DNA of 64,000 nt from Rhizobium sp. Leaf262 (GCF_001422245.1 NZ_LMMM01000001.1:373422-437421), one strand, 5' to 3'. Numbered from the stretch's first letter, positions 26,145 to 36,350 are shown. Translations and numbers: made by a program. Notes: generated by a model from the sequence alone, not told the origin.

Positions 26145-26345
26145 TGGTATGGCTCCTCATAATCGTCGCCAGACCCCGCCGATGAATCAGTTCTCGGGGA
26201 ATTTTCGTATGTGAATGCGAAGAGTAGACCCCAAATCGCGTAAAATCATGATTTTTTACTAATTTAGTTTTTGTGTCTGATTTCGTACAAAAACTTGAAG
26301 TTTGCCCTGCCGTTACCGTCAGCACGAGCCAGACGATAAGATTGT

Positions 26346-27080
26346 TCAATCAATAAGCTTCAGAAGACGCGGAGAAAGTCCCACAAGCCGCTCGTATTCA
26401 CGTTCCGCAACACCATAGCAGGCCCCTGCAATCTCCTCCAGCTTGGCGCGATCGAGGATGCGGATATTGCCACGTGTGGCCTTGATGGCGTTGATGCCCT
26501 CAAGCAGGTGAAGATGATCGGTCACGCCGGATCGGCGTACGCCCAGCATGACGGCGAGAAATTCATGGGTCAGTCCGATGTCGTCACCCAGCCGATCCTG
26601 ACACATGAGAAGCCAGCGCGCGAGACGCTCATAGATACTGAACCGCGCATTTGCGACCGCTGTGTAGGAAAGCTGGATATTGCTGGCCTGGACGTAGCGC
26701 AGCAACAGTGAGCCGAACATTGGGACCTGCTCGGTAATTTCTCTGATAACAGAAACTGGAACACGATAACCGAAACCTTCGCCCTGAACGAATGTTCGCG
26801 ACGGCGTCTGTTCCGAATGGAGAGTTGTGTGCAGCCCGGTTGCGCCTTCAAACCCGATATGGCCGACCTCGGTCATCTGGCTATTGGGTGTCATGACGAC
26901 GACTGAGGCAAGGCCGCTTTCGATGAAGCAAACGAACTGGGTTGGACTGTCCGGCTCCACCAGTGTCAGTCGGGAGGTCAGTTCGATGCGTTCCATATGG
27001 GAATCAAGCAGAGCAAAAGCGTCAGACGGTGCAGCACGAAGCAAGAGGTTGTGCACACGGTTCTGCGATGACAAGGCCAT
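26346..27080 (-). CDS. Crp/Fnr family transcriptional regulator, 244 aa
   Basis: The N-terminal half is a cyclic-nucleotide-binding-like beta barrel (FVCFIESGLASVVVMTPNSQ, then EVGHIGFEGATG). A dimer helix follows and a C-terminal winged HTH (LTHEFLAVMLGVRRSGVTDH then LHLLEGINAI, about 170-205). No N-terminal cysteines for an Fe-S cluster are visible, so it is not a classical FNR. The arrangement resembles the many Crp-like regulators in Rhizobiales that sit next to stress genes. Effector unknown. Confidence 0.88.
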   Translation of the reverse strand: MALSSQNRVHNLLLRAAPSDAFALLDSHMERIELTSRLTLVEPDSPTQFVCFIESGLASVVVMTPNSQMTEVGHIGFEGATGLHTTLHSEQTPSRTFVQGEGFGYRVPVSVIREITEQVPMFGSLLLRYVQASNIQLSYTAVANARFSIYERLARWLLMCQDRLGDDIGLTHEFLAVMLGVRRSGVTDHLHLLEGINAIKATRGNIRILDRAKLEEIAGACYGVAEREYERLVGLSPRLLKLID

Positions 27081-27251
27081 TATTCCTCCGGGTGGGGAAG
27101 CGTTAGCCTCAAGTCTGTGGAGGCAATGTCGGCTTATGCGTCAAACCTGCCTCATTTGCTACATTAGGATTTACTCCGTCCGGTTTCAGACAAAAGGACG
27201 AATATCCGTCTCGACGTCGTTAGCAATGCACAGCAACGTGGAGCCGCGAAC

Positions 27252-27740
27252 CTATCTCTCCAGGTCTTTCGCCACGCCCGCGAGCGCGTCGGCGCGTTCA
27301 TTGCCGTCATTGCCCTGATGACCCTTGCACCATGCGACATTCAGCATGGCATTTTTGGCCAGTTCGGCGTCGAGCCTTTGCCAGAGCGATGCGTCGGGCA
27401 GGGGGCGTTTGCGCGTCTTCGGATTGGCGGAATATCTCCTCCATCCGCTATTCTTCCAGATGGGTCGCCAGCGATTGCATCCCTCCACGACATGGTGGGA
27501 ATCCGACCAGATGGTGACGATGTGATCAAGCGCATTAGCGTTGGCCCACTCTGCGGCCTTCAGCACGGCGAAAAGCTCCAGCGTGTTGTTGGTTCCACCA
27601 TCGAAATGACCTGACGCCGTTGCAATCGTTTCATTGCCCGCAACGGCGACGAAAGCCCAGCCGCCGCGCTGCGAGGCGGGAGCGAAAGAGCCATCTGTGT
27701 AGATGTCCAAGCGGACGGTCAATGAGAGGGAACCGTGCAT
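27252..27740 (-). CDS. RNase H family protein, 162 aa
   Basis: RNase HI-type nuclease of the host backbone. LDIYTDGSFAPASQRGGWAF holds the first catalytic Asp, NNTLELFAVLKAAEWA the Glu, TIWSDSHHVVEG the second Asp, and KGHQGNDGNERADALA the His/Asp end. All four acidic positions are intact, unlike the broken phage copy at 9048. It differs from housekeeping rnhA in the basic ANPKTRKRPLPDASLW insert and could be a second, specialised RNase H. The 147-bp gap to 27887 holds nothing clear. Confidence 0.85.
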   Translation of the reverse strand: MHGSLSLTVRLDIYTDGSFAPASQRGGWAFVAVAGNETIATASGHFDGGTNNTLELFAVLKAAEWANANALDHIVTIWSDSHHVVEGCNRWRPIWKNSGWRRYSANPKTRKRPLPDASLWQRLDAELAKNAMLNVAWCKGHQGNDGNERADALAGVAKDLER

Positions 27741-27887
27741 GCTGTTATCCGTATTTCCCGCCTTGATCTGGTTTCATCGAGCTTCGCTTATCTGTGCCCA
27801 GATGACATAGACCGCCAGATCCATAAAGACTACCAACACCTCATGTCTTGTGATGCCTTCACGAAATTTGCCACTACAATCCGTTGA

Positions 27888-27989
27888 GACAGGCTAGTAG
27901 GGGCCTGTATAGTCCTGTCCTCGTCCGCGTCTACCTTCGTCAACGGCCATGTTCTCTATGTCGATGGTGGGATCACGGCATCATTATGA
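27888..27989 (+). pseudogene. C-terminal remnant of an SDR dehydrogenase gene
   Basis: The frame reads VLSSSASTFVNGHVLYVDGG then ITASL and a TGA at 27987-27989. This is the typical C-terminus of glucose-dehydrogenase-like short-chain dehydrogenases. Upstream the frame is closed by a stop at 27885 and no Rossmann part is present. Only about 34 codons of a once complete gene survive. Confidence 0.7.
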
Positions 27990-28083
27990 AAAGTGCGATC
28001 GCGATCTCGAAGACTTGAACACGGCTTGTCGCATCCCCATTCCTTTAGAAGATACGATTTCTCTTTTCGGTTTGGAGTCTACT

Positions 28084-28512
28084 GTGGCTGCTAAAACTTG
28101 GAATGCGGGCGGGGCGAAAACGCACACATCAAGCGATTTCATCGATCATGCAGAGCGTCTTCGGCGGTTGCGTCGTTTGTCCGGTATCGCGCGGTTGATG
28201 GACACGGCTGTCGGTATTCCCGGAACGCGCTTTCGCTTCGGGGCGGACTCGATCATGGGCCTTGTTCCCCTTGTCGGAGACGGGGCCGGAGCACTGGTCG
28301 GTCTCTACATCGTCAATGAAGGCCGCCGTCTCGGTGTCCCGCGTGAGAAGCTGGCGCGTATGGTCGGCAATATCGGCGTGGATGCGGTCTTCGGCAGCGT
28401 CCCGCTGGTGGGTGATCTTTTCGATGTGTATTTCAAGTCTCATCGTCGTAACGTCAACATGATCATCGATCATTTCGGCATTCAGGATGACGAGTTGCAC
28501 CGGAAACGCTGA
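28084..28512 (+). CDS. DUF4112 domain protein, 142 aa
   Basis: HAERLRRLRRLSGIARLMDT then AVGIPGTRFRFGADSIMGLV and PLVGDGAGALVGLYIVNEGR mark DUF4112, a small, probably membrane-associated family of unknown function. The ORF is open from 27949, but its first codons overlap the SDR remnant. GTG 28084 has GGAG six bases upstream and gives a family-like length. A second hydrophobic stretch (IGVDAVFGSVPLVGDLFDVY) follows at about residues 95-115. It converges with the histidine kinase gene. Confidence 0.8.
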   Translation: MAAKTWNAGGAKTHTSSDFIDHAERLRRLRRLSGIARLMDTAVGIPGTRFRFGADSIMGLVPLVGDGAGALVGLYIVNEGRRLGVPREKLARMVGNIGVDAVFGSVPLVGDLFDVYFKSHRRNVNMIIDHFGIQDDELHRKR

Positions 28513-28520
28513 TGTATGAG

Positions 28521-29906
28521 CTAGGTTTGCGGCCCGGCCGATGATCTGGCCGCTGCCGGTAGGGTGAGAACCGCACGCAGGCCGCTCGGTGATCTCCCCT
28601 TGAGAGATAGCCTCCCTCCGTAAAGCTCCGCCATCTCGTTGACGATGGTGAGTCCGAAACCCGAACCCGCAATGCGTTCGTCTTCCCGCACGCCGGGCAG
28701 CATAACTGCCTCCATGCGCGACGCGGGGATGCCAGGTCCATCGTCATCGATGCAGATGCGCAGGTGGGGGCCATCCCTGTCTGCCGTCACCGTGATCTTG
28801 GTCGCTGCCCATTTGAAAGCATTGTCGATCAGGTTGCCCAGCATTTCCTCCAGATCGTTGTCGTCGCAGGCAACGGTCAACTCTTCGGCAATCGATGTTT
28901 CGAAGCCTATGTTCCGGTCTGCATGGATCGAACTGGTCGCGAGGTGAAGATCGGAAACGGTTGCTGCGACATTAGCTCCCTTGATAGCGCCCTTCGTCAC
29001 CATGGCCTGGCGGGTCGACCCAAGGTGGTGTTTTATCCTCTGATCGATACGCCGTCCGACATCACGCAAAGAACCGTCCGGATCGTTGCTGTCATTTAAG
29101 GCCAGCAGCAGACTTGCCACAGGTGTTTTCAGCCCATGCGCCAAATTGGCGAATTGCATGCGCGTGGTGGTTAGTCGCTCTTCGTTTGCGGTCAGAAGCG
29201 CGTTTGTTTTCCCAGAAAGCGGCGCAAGTTCCGCTGTTTTCTGGGGTGGCAACCGATCCAGTTCGCCGCGATTGATCGCATCGATATCCGCCGCCATCGC
29301 GACGAGAGGACGCAGGCCGAAACGGATTTGCCACAGGGTGCCGCCCAGCAGAACAAGACCAAGCGCAAGCATGCAGGGGATCAACCACAGCAGGGCTCTC
29401 AGCGCCGGATCGATCAATGCACTCGCAGGCGCGCTTGCCGTAATGGTTGCCATTGTGCCATCGACGTCATGCATGATCTGGCGGGTGTAGAGCGAGCGCC
29501 CGTTTTCATCATGGCTTTCGCCGGGCGACGGCATTCCGCTCATCATGCGTCTCAGCGACTGGCGCGGCAGCGAGGCCTCGAGGGTGTCTGTCATCAGAGA
29601 GCGTGATGTCAGCCGTTGCGCACCGCCATCGATCTGCCAGTACCAGCCAGAACCGGCGCGGTCAAAAGGGGCGGCATCCATGGAGGCAGAGAGGGACAAC
29701 CTTCCGTCTGCCTGTTTCTGAAGAGCGCTGGCGAGCGCGTTGATCTGCGTGTCCAGCCTCTGGTCGATCTGCTCCCGTACGACTGTCTTGAGCGCCAGTG
29801 CCAAAATGACCGATGCCACCACCAGCGCTGCCGTGACGAAAATGCCCGAGAATAGCAAAAGTCTTCCCGCCAGCGAGCGTGGCGATTTCAAAACGGGCTT
29901 CCTCAA
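28521..29906 (-). CDS. Sensor histidine kinase, 461 aa
   Basis: Two membrane spans (about 14-40 and 172-192) flank a periplasmic sensor of about 130 residues. A HAMP-like linker precedes the H-box FANLAHGLKTPVASL (phospho-accepting H257). The ATPase domain follows: LGNLIDNAFKWA (N box), CIDDDGPGIP (G1), GSGFGLTIVNEMAELYGG (G2). The LAHGLKTP box is shared with PhoQ-type kinases. The start overlaps the upstream regulator stop by four bases, so kinase and regulator are a coupled pair. The signal is unknown; a PhoQ-like divalent-cation role is only a guess. Confidence 0.92.
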   Translation of the reverse strand: MRKPVLKSPRSLAGRLLLFSGIFVTAALVVASVILALALKTVVREQIDQRLDTQINALASALQKQADGRLSLSASMDAAPFDRAGSGWYWQIDGGAQRLTSRSLMTDTLEASLPRQSLRRMMSGMPSPGESHDENGRSLYTRQIMHDVDGTMATITASAPASALIDPALRALLWLIPCMLALGLVLLGGTLWQIRFGLRPLVAMAADIDAINRGELDRLPPQKTAELAPLSGKTNALLTANEERLTTTRMQFANLAHGLKTPVASLLLALNDSNDPDGSLRDVGRRIDQRIKHHLGSTRQAMVTKGAIKGANVAATVSDLHLATSSIHADRNIGFETSIAEELTVACDDNDLEEMLGNLIDNAFKWAATKITVTADRDGPHLRICIDDDGPGIPASRMEAVMLPGVREDERIAGSGFGLTIVNEMAELYGGRLSLKGRSPSGLRAVLTLPAAARSSAGPQT

Positions 29907-30571
29907 GTCGCAACCCCCGCCGTCAGCATGTATCCTCGGCCTCTGACAGTCTCGATGCGTTCGGCGCCGATCTTCTTGCGCAATCGCGCAATGATGACCT
30001 CGATCGAATTGGAATCCACTTCGGCATCGCCGTCGTAGACCTTTTCATTCAGTTCGCGCCGGTCGACGATGGTCTCCTTTCGCAGGATGAGACAGGACAG
30101 GACGCGCCATTCCAGCGCCGTAAGCTTAAGCGGAAGCCCGTCCATTTCGAAAGTTCCCAACTGTGCATCGAACAGCAGCGGGCCGCAGTTCACCCGCGCC
30201 GATGCGTAGCCGGCGGCGCGGCGTACCAGCGCACGCAGTCGCAACACCAGCTCTTCCAGCTTGAACGGTTTGGGCAGAAAATCATCAGCACCGGCTTTGA
30301 AGCTTGCTACCTTGTCAGGCCAGCCATCGCGCGCGGTCAGAACCAGGACCGGCAGGTTCCGCTCGCCGTCGCGCCACCCTTTCAAAACCGAAACACCATC
30401 GATCTTTGGTAGACCAAGGTCGAGGATGGCGACGTCGAAGAGTTCTGTAAGGCCAGCATGGAGCGCATCCTCCCCATTGCGGGCGATGTCGACCACGAAA
30501 TTCTCGAGCCGAAGCGCCGCTGCGATCCTGCCTCCAAGGTCTGCGTCATCTTCCACGAGCAGCACGCGCAT
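29903..30571 (-). CDS. OmpR-family response regulator, 222 aa
   Basis: Receiver domain with VLLVEDDADLG (acidic pocket), D51 in VAILDLGLPKIDG, T in VLVLTARDGW and K in LPKPFKLEEL. It is followed by an OmpR/PhoB winged helix (TALEWRVLSCLILRKETIVD and ELNEKVYDGD, then RLRKKIGAERIETVRGRGYM). It is the first gene of the two-component operon, 132 bp from the divergent OB-fold gene at 30704, which is a likely target. Confidence 0.93.
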   Translation of the reverse strand: MRVLLVEDDADLGGRIAAALRLENFVVDIARNGEDALHAGLTELFDVAILDLGLPKIDGVSVLKGWRDGERNLPVLVLTARDGWPDKVASFKAGADDFLPKPFKLEELVLRLRALVRRAAGYASARVNCGPLLFDAQLGTFEMDGLPLKLTALEWRVLSCLILRKETIVDRRELNEKVYDGDAEVDSNSIEVIIARLRKKIGAERIETVRGRGYMLTAGVAT

Positions 30572-30703
30572 GAGTGAACTTTCCAGTGAGAGAAAGGCTG
30601 AAAATCTAGATATGGCAGCTTAACTCAAACTGAACGGGAAGGTTCAGCGCGGTGTTCGGGTCGCTGGTCTAGATTGGTGGTGTCATTGAAAAGGAGCACT
30701 GAA

Positions 30704-31204
30704 ATGCAGACCGAAAACCACGATATTGAACATCCTCATCCCGCAACGGGTCCCGATCATCCGCCGCATAAGAAACGCAGTCGGTTGGCAATTCCCGCTA
30801 TCGCCGCTGTCGTTGCATTGGCACTTGGTGCCGCTGGGGGGGCAGGTGCCATGAAGCTGATGCGCCCGACGCCTGAGATGGCGCCGATGACGCCGGTTGC
30901 CATCTCGACCATGCCGCCATCCAGCCTTGTGACGATCAAGGGTACTGTCGCCGAAATCTATGGCAACAAGTTCCTATTGCAGGATGGCAGCGGCAAGGCA
31001 CTGATCGAAACCGGCCCAGAGGGAGAGGGCGGCATGCTGGTCCGGCCCAGCGAGCCCGTCACCGTTCAAGGACGCTTTGATGATGGCTTTGTGCATGCCA
31101 GCTATCTGGTGCGCGAAGATGGAAAGACGGAGGCACTCGGACCGCAAAAGGGCCCTCCACCGCACAAGCGTCTCGAAGACATGGCGCGCAAGCTTGCGCC
31201 ATGA
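30704..31204 (+). CDS. Membrane-anchored OB-fold-like protein, 166 aa
   Basis: ATG 30704 with AAGGAG is preferred to the frame start at 30674. A His/Pro-rich cytoplasmic head (about 35 residues) precedes one membrane span (LAIPAIAAVVALALGAAGGA). The periplasmic part reads VTIKGTVAEIYGNKFLLQDG then SGKALIETGPEGEGG and EPVTVQGRFDDGFVHASYLV, a small OB-fold of the YgiW/BOF type. The family is linked to stress and envelope functions. It is divergent from the response regulator, so probably controlled by that system. Confidence 0.75.
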   Translation: MQTENHDIEHPHPATGPDHPPHKKRSRLAIPAIAAVVALALGAAGGAGAMKLMRPTPEMAPMTPVAISTMPPSSLVTIKGTVAEIYGNKFLLQDGSGKALIETGPEGEGGMLVRPSEPVTVQGRFDDGFVHASYLVREDGKTEALGPQKGPPPHKRLEDMARKLAP

Positions 31205-31235
31205 TGCGGCCCAGACATGAAAGTTGAACCGCAAA

Positions 31236-31270
31236 AACACCCCGGTGATCACAGATCGCCGGGGTGTTTT
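31236..31270. terminator. Bidirectional terminator
   Basis: AACACCCCGG (31236-31245) pairs with CCGGGGTGTT (31259-31268). A-runs on the left and TTTT on the right let it serve both the OB-fold gene and the minus-strand ParA-like gene. Confidence 0.85.
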
Positions 31271-31276
31271 GCAGTA

Positions 31277-31969
31277 TCAGGCGGCGGAGGAATAACGGGC
31301 GACCGACTGTGCAGGCAGCAACCTCATGACTTCATCGGCAAACGCGTTTGCGTTGATCAGCGCCTTGTCAAGATTGCTGACCTGCGAAGGGTTCATCATG
31401 TGGAGATAACCGCCGAAATCGAACATGTCGCGGAATGCCGCGCGTTCGATGATGGGCGTATCAAGCACATGTACGTTCCGTTTTGCCAGCAGCACCTTGG
31501 CGGCCAATAGGGCACGCGTGGTGACCATGGAATTGACGCGCGAGAGCACGACGGAATGCGGAATCTTGATGGATGCGCGGTCGTCCAGATAGCGAAGCAG
31601 TTCAAGAACCTGTGCGCCGCCCTGTGCATCCATCGTGCTGCCCTGCACGGGGATCAGGACGTGATTGGACAGGCCGACGGCTGTTGCCAGAAGCGGCGAC
31701 TGGGCGCCGGGCAAATCCACGATGACGTGGTCGAATTTACGTCTGTTATCCAGAACATGCTGCTGAAGGCTTGTGGCCGAAACATAGGTTATGACGGAAA
31801 GATCGACCCGGTGGTCGGCGGCCTCCCGCCACTTGGAAAGCCAGCGCTGGGGGTCGGTATCGATCACACAAATTCGCAAGCCACGGCGCGCTAGTTCCGA
31901 AGCCAGCAGCAAAACTGCCGTCGTCTTGCCTGCGCCACCCTTGGTGTTTGCGAATGTAATGACCGCCAT
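31277..31969 (-). CDS. Orphan ParA-like ATPase, 230 aa
   Basis: MAVITFANTKGGAGKTTAVL is the deviant Walker A of ParA/MinD ATPases (KGGAGKT). ICVIDTDPQRWLSKW is the switch I/A' region and VIVDLPGAQSPL the Walker B. The frame is open to 32023, but ATG 31969 gives the canonical N-terminus. No ParB, parS-like repeat or MinC/E gene is nearby, so this is an orphan that may position protein complexes. It follows, on the same strand, the chemotaxis operon by 117 bp, hinting at a role in array placement. This is inference only. Confidence 0.88.
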   Translation of the reverse strand: MAVITFANTKGGAGKTTAVLLLASELARRGLRICVIDTDPQRWLSKWREAADHRVDLSVITYVSATSLQQHVLDNRRKFDHVIVDLPGAQSPLLATAVGLSNHVLIPVQGSTMDAQGGAQVLELLRYLDDRASIKIPHSVVLSRVNSMVTTRALLAAKVLLAKRNVHVLDTPIIERAAFRDMFDFGGYLHMMNPSQVSNLDKALINANAFADEVMRLLPAQSVARYSSAA

Positions 31970-32086
31970 GATTGATCCGATAAAGCTGAGACGGTCATCG
32001 CCTGTTCGACGCGCCGAAATCATGGCGCGTATCGATCATTGAACATTATGGTTAATGCTTTCCTAATGGAAAAAGCAATTTAACGC

Positions 32087-33175
32087 TCAACGTCGACGAT
32101 CTTCGGCCAGAATTTCACGGGCGATCTGGTCGAGCGGGACGATCTTGTCGACGCCGCCGTGGGCGATGGCTTCTTTGGGCATGCCGAACACGACGGAGCT
32201 TGCCTCATCCTGGGCAACGGTCAATGCCCCTGCCTGATGCATTTCCAGCATGCCGCGTGCACCGTCGTCGCCCATGCCCGTCATGATCACGCCCATGGCA
32301 TTGGCACCGGCGGCACGTGCCGCCGAGCGGAACAGCACATCCACGGAGGGACGATGACGCGATACGAGAGGGCCGGTGCGCACGGAAACATGATATCGCG
32401 CACCCTGTCGCTCCAGCAACATGTGCTTGTCGCCGGGAGCGATCAGCACATGTCCACGCAGCACCGGATCGCCGTCTGCCGCTTCCTTGATCTCCACGTC
32501 GCAGAGCGTGTTCAGGCGTCGCGCAAAGGCTGCGGTGAATTTTTCTGGCATATGCTGGACGATGACCATGCCCGGCGAGTTGGCGGGCAGCTTTTCCAGC
32601 ATTTCGCGCAGGGCTTCCGTACCACCCGTCGATGCGCCGACGCAGACCACCATTTCCGTGGTTCTGGCCATGGCTTTTCCGGAGGGGGGCGGTAGGACGG
32701 CATCTGCGGTCAACTTCGCCTGTGGTGCCATGGCTGCCGGTTGGCGGGCAGATACGCGCATTCCTTTGACACGAGCATGAGCGGCGCTTTTCACCACTTC
32801 GCATATCCGCAGGGCAGATTCTGCCAGATGATCGGCAGCGCCGATGCGCGGTTTCAAAATGATGTCGACCGCGCCTGCTTCCAGTGCCTGAATCAACGTC
32901 TCCGATCCTGCTTCCGTCAGGGAGGAGCACATGACGACAGGTATCGGATGCTGAGACATGATCTTGCGCAGAAAAGTGATGCCGTCCATACGCGGCATTT
33001 CCACATCCAGCGTTATCACGTCGGGCAGGTCTTCCTGTATCTTCTTTGCCGCCATGAAGGGATCGGACGCTGCGCCGATAACCTCGATGGCGGGATCAGC
33101 CTGAAGAACGGCGGTGAGCGTCTGCCTGACGCTGGCGGAATCATCGACGATAAGGACGCGGATTTTTTTGACCAT
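32087..33175 (-). CDS. cheB: Chemotaxis methylesterase CheB
   Basis: Receiver domain ([12 protein letters not shown], phospho-acceptor D57 in [13 protein letters not shown]) joined by a flexible linker (about 135-172) to the esterase domain. The catalytic triad is S182 in [14 protein letters not shown]208 in VQHMPEKFT and an Asp in [12 protein letters not shown]. It demethylates and deamidates receptor glutamates when phosphorylated by CheA, giving adaptation. ATG 33175 starts eight bases after cheR; the ORF extends upstream into cheR in a shadow region. It is the last gene of the operon. Confidence 0.95.
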   Translation of the reverse strand: MVKKIRVLIVDDSASVRQTLTAVLQADPAIEVIGAASDPFMAAKKIQEDLPDVITLDVEMPRMDGITFLRKIMSQHPIPVVMCSSLTEAGSETLIQALEAGAVDIILKPRIGAADHLAESALRICEVVKSAAHARVKGMRVSARQPAAMAPQAKLTADAVLPPPSGKAMARTTEMVVCVGASTGGTEALREMLEKLPANSPGMVIVQHMPEKFTAAFARRLNTLCDVEIKEAADGDPVLRGHVLIAPGDKHMLLERQGARYHVSVRTGPLVSRHRPSVDVLFRSAARAAGANAMGVIMTGMGDDGARGMLEMHQAGALTVAQDEASSVVFGMPKEAIAHGGVDKIVPLDQIAREILAEDRRR

Positions 33176-33183
33176 GCCTGCGA

Positions 33184-34050
33184 CTATTGTTTCATGAAGA
33201 CGGTGTTGGCAACCTGCTTTATCGGAAGATCGATCCCTGTTACGGTTTCGGAATGACCGATGAGCAGGTAACCACCGGGTGCCAGACACTTGCACAATTG
33301 CGTAAGAACGTGCGTCTGGGTCTTCTTGTCGAAGTAGATCAGCACATTTCGGCAGAACAGCAGGTGGACCGGATCACCGATGTCGTAGCTCGGGTTCATC
33401 AGGTTCATACGGGCAAAGCCGATCTTGGAGCGTAGGCCCGCTACGATCCGCACTTCGTTGCGATGCTTTTCCTTGGCTTGCATGACGTATCTGCGTCTTA
33501 ACTCCGAAGGCACAGGATCAACCAGATCACGCGAGTAGATGCCGCTATGGGCTTTCTTGAGCACATCAGTGGACAGGTCTGTCGCAAGAATGGTGAAATC
33601 GGAAATGACGCCTTTTTCCACGGCATCCGCCATCACCATCGCCATGGTATAGGGCTCGGCGCCCGTTGAACATGCCGAACTCCAGGCGCGAATACGGCCA
33701 ACACCGCGCTTGGCCAGAGCCGGAAGAGCGACCTTTTCCATATAGTCGAAATGGTTCGGCTCGCGAAAGAAGTCGGTTTTGTTGGTGGTTACGACATCGA
33801 TCAGAAATATCGATTCGCTTTCCATGCCGCCTTCGCGGAACAGGAAATTGCAATAGGAGCTGAATGTCGGGTGGCCTGTTGCCCGAAGACGTTTGCGCAG
33901 CCTGCCTTCCAGCATGGATCGCTTCGTTTCCGGCATCTTGATACCGCAATAGTCGTAGATGAAACTGGAAAGTTCTCGGAAATCACGGGTGCTCAGGTTG
34001 TCGTCAAAATTTACGCTGACAGCTGTACTCAACTCTAAAATTCCTTTCAC
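33184..34050 (-). CDS. cheR: Chemotaxis methyltransferase CheR
   Basis: SAM-dependent glutamate methyltransferase. It has the helical N-domain ([20 protein letters not shown]), then [14 protein letters not shown] and the SAM site [18 protein letters not shown], with [12 protein letters not shown] and [13 protein letters not shown] at the end. It methylates the two receptors encoded in this operon. There is no tetratricopeptide extension. The start overlaps the cheW stop by four bases. Confidence 0.95.
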   Translation of the reverse strand: MKGILELSTAVSVNFDDNLSTRDFRELSSFIYDYCGIKMPETKRSMLEGRLRKRLRATGHPTFSSYCNFLFREGGMESESIFLIDVVTTNKTDFFREPNHFDYMEKVALPALAKRGVGRIRAWSSACSTGAEPYTMAMVMADAVEKGVISDFTILATDLSTDVLKKAHSGIYSRDLVDPVPSELRRRYVMQAKEKHRNEVRIVAGLRSKIGFARMNLMNPSYDIGDPVHLLFCRNVLIYFDKKTQTHVLTQLCKCLAPGGYLLIGHSETVTGIDLPIKQVANTVFMKQ

Positions 34051-34541
34051 GCAGCGCGCATTGGTCCGCCATTGACCCTGGCAAGATCGCTCGCTTCGTT
34101 TGAAAACAACTGCGCAAGATCGATGATGACCACAAAATCACCTTCACGGCGAACGACGCCGGCGATGTAGCTGGAGTTCCAGCGAATGCCGATATCGGGT
34201 GCGGTTTCGATCTGATCGAGCTGAAATGGCGTGACCTCGAAGACCTTGTCGGCGACGAGGCCGAGCGCCAGCACCTTGTCGGCAAAGGGAATGTCGAGAA
34301 CGAGGATTCGAGTGTGCGGCGTCTTGACCGTTCGTGTCATGCCCAGACGTAGACGCAGATCGATGACGGGAACACCCTGACCGCGAACGTCGCGCAATCC
34401 CAGCAGATAATCCGGCCCGTGAGGAATCTTGAACGCCTCCTCGTGGTCGAGAATCTCACGCACGACATCCACGGGAACAGCGAACACTTCCTCGCCAAGA
34501 CTAAACGTCACGTACTGGGTATGAGATGATGGGCTCGCCAT
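34047..34541 (-). CDS. cheW: CheW coupling protein (second copy)
   Basis: A 164-aa CheW SH3-like adaptor that links receptors to CheA. YVTFSLGEEVFAVPVDVVRE opens the fold; GLRDVRGQGVPVIDLRLRLG and VLGLVADKVFEVTPF are typical internal strands. It is one of two cheW genes in the operon; this one precedes cheR. The 108 bp between it and the upstream mcp hold no gene. Confidence 0.93.
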   Translation of the reverse strand: MASPSSHTQYVTFSLGEEVFAVPVDVVREILDHEEAFKIPHGPDYLLGLRDVRGQGVPVIDLRLRLGMTRTVKTPHTRILVLDIPFADKVLALGLVADKVFEVTPFQLDQIETAPDIGIRWNSSYIAGVVRREGDFVVIIDLAQLFSNEASDLARVNGGPMRAA

Positions 34542-34649
34542 TTTACGTTTTCTCCAAAGTCATGGTCTTTTCGGTCGAGTGCGTCTGCGTCTGATCGATT
34601 TTCGGGGATGGGACGGCGGAGGGATCATCGCCCGCCGCTCATTGTGCGG

Positions 34650-36350
34650 TTATGCGGACTGGCGGAAATCCTGGTCGTCCGCATCCGGGCCGCCCATGGA
34701 CATATCCAGTGCAAAGCCCTTAGCACGTGCCTGCTGGCCTCCGATCGAATTGTCGCTCGGTCTGCGAACCACGACCTTCGATGACGGGGCTGCGCCCTGA
34801 CCGGAACGGCTGGATGCCTGGATTTGCGACGCTGCACGCTGAGCTGACTGTGCTGCGCGCTCGACCTTGAAGAAGGCAATGCTGGCCTGAAGCTCCTCGG
34901 CCTGTGCTGCCAGCTCTTCCGAGGTTGCCGACATTTCTTCCGATGCGCTGGTGTTTTGCTGCGTCACACGGTCGAGCTGCTGGATCGCCTCATTGATCTG
35001 GTTGGCGCCGATATCCTGCTCGCGACAGGCCGCAGAGATTTCGGCAACGAGTTCAGCCGTCTTGCGGATGTCGGGAACCAGACGGTTCAGCATGTCCCCG
35101 GCCTCAGCGGCAGCCGAGACCGTCTGGCTTGACATGGCGCTGATTTCGGCTGCGGCGGACTGGCTGCGTTCGGCCAATTTGCGGACTTCAGAGGCAACGA
35201 CCGCAAAGCCCTTGCCATGCTCACCCGCGCGGGCTGCTTCCACCGCTGCATTCAGGGCGAGAAGATCGGTCTGGCGCGCGATTTCCTGAACGATGGAAAT
35301 CTTCTCGGCAATGGTGCGCATGGCGACGACGGCGCGACCGACAGCGGCACCGCTGGCTTCGGCATCGGTGGAGGACTGGCGGGCGATCTTCTCCGTCTGT
35401 GCCGCATTTTCAGCGTTCTGGCGAATGTTGGCCGCCATCTGCTCCATGGAGGCGGATGCCTCTTCGGTGGAGGAAGCCTGTTCTGTTGCGCCTTGCGAAA
35501 CCTGCTCGGAGCTGGCAGACAGTTCCTGGCTGCCGGTCGAAACGTTATCGGCGGCAGACAGCGAGTCGGCGACAACACCGCGCAGACGCTCGATCATCAC
35601 GTTGACGTGTTCAAGAAGCTTGCCGATTTCATCACGCGACGTAATTTCGCTCAGCGTCGTCAGATCGCCATCGGCAACTTTCCGTACCGCTGATGTTGCT
35701 TTGTTCAGACCCTTAACGATGCCCAGTGCTATCATCAGCGCCGCAGCAAGAGCGACCACGATTGCGACTGCGGAAACGCTGGTGATCATAGTCCATGTCG
35801 TGTCGTAAAGCGCATCGGTATCCGTATCGGCCTGCCGCATCTGGCCTCTGTTTGCTTCTACGCGCTGGTCGATGATTTCGCCGATCTTGTCGGTCGCCTC
35901 ACGGCTTTCAGTTTTTGTCTTGACCAAAGCGGACTGAAGGTCGCCGGCTCTGACGAGCTTCCGGATCTCTTCGTCGACTTGAAACAGTTTTTCACCCAGT
36001 TCCGCAACGGTACGCCATTGCATGCGACCTTGATCTGTCGTCGCATTCTTCTGAAGCCAATCGACCTTTTCGTGAAACTGGCTGCGATATAAATCACTGT
36101 TCTGGATGGATTGTTCAGCTGCTGCGGTGTTATCGGCAGTCGACATGTTCATCTGCGAGCGGGTGAAGCGCAGCTGAATGCGGCCAAGCTCCTGCGCCGC
36201 CTCAAGGCGTGCGGCGGGGCCGGATATCACGTTGCTGATAGCCGTGTTCAAGCTGTTAAGGCTGTTGATCGAATAAACGGATATACCAGCCATCATCAAA
36301 ATAATGAGGCCAAAGGCAATTGCCAACTTAAGTTTGATGGTGAGGTGCAT
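34650..36350 (-). CDS. Methyl-accepting chemotaxis protein, 566 aa
   Basis: Two membrane spans (about 7-30 and 187-212) enclose a four-helix-bundle sensor rich in Gln and Arg. HAMP (about 213-265) and a cytoplasmic signalling domain follow, whose hairpin tip carries [20 protein letters not shown] and the invariant [20 protein letters not shown]. The C-terminus [20 protein letters not shown] is nearly identical to that of the neighbouring receptor. There is no NWETF-type CheR-binding pentapeptide. The ligand is unknown. Confidence 0.93.
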   Translation of the reverse strand: MHLTIKLKLAIAFGLIILMMAGISVYSINSLNSLNTAISNVISGPAARLEAAQELGRIQLRFTRSQMNMSTADNTAAAEQSIQNSDLYRSQFHEKVDWLQKNATTDQGRMQWRTVAELGEKLFQVDEEIRKLVRAGDLQSALVKTKTESREATDKIGEIIDQRVEANRGQMRQADTDTDALYDTTWTMITSVSAVAIVVALAAALMIALGIVKGLNKATSAVRKVADGDLTTLSEITSRDEIGKLLEHVNVMIERLRGVVADSLSAADNVSTGSQELSASSEQVSQGATEQASSTEEASASMEQMAANIRQNAENAAQTEKIARQSSTDAEASGAAVGRAVVAMRTIAEKISIVQEIARQTDLLALNAAVEAARAGEHGKGFAVVASEVRKLAERSQSAAAEISAMSSQTVSAAAEAGDMLNRLVPDIRKTAELVAEISAACREQDIGANQINEAIQQLDRVTQQNTSASEEMSATSEELAAQAEELQASIAFFKVERAAQSAQRAASQIQASSRSGQGAAPSSKVVVRRPSDNSIGGQQARAKGFALDMSMGGPDADDQDFRQSA

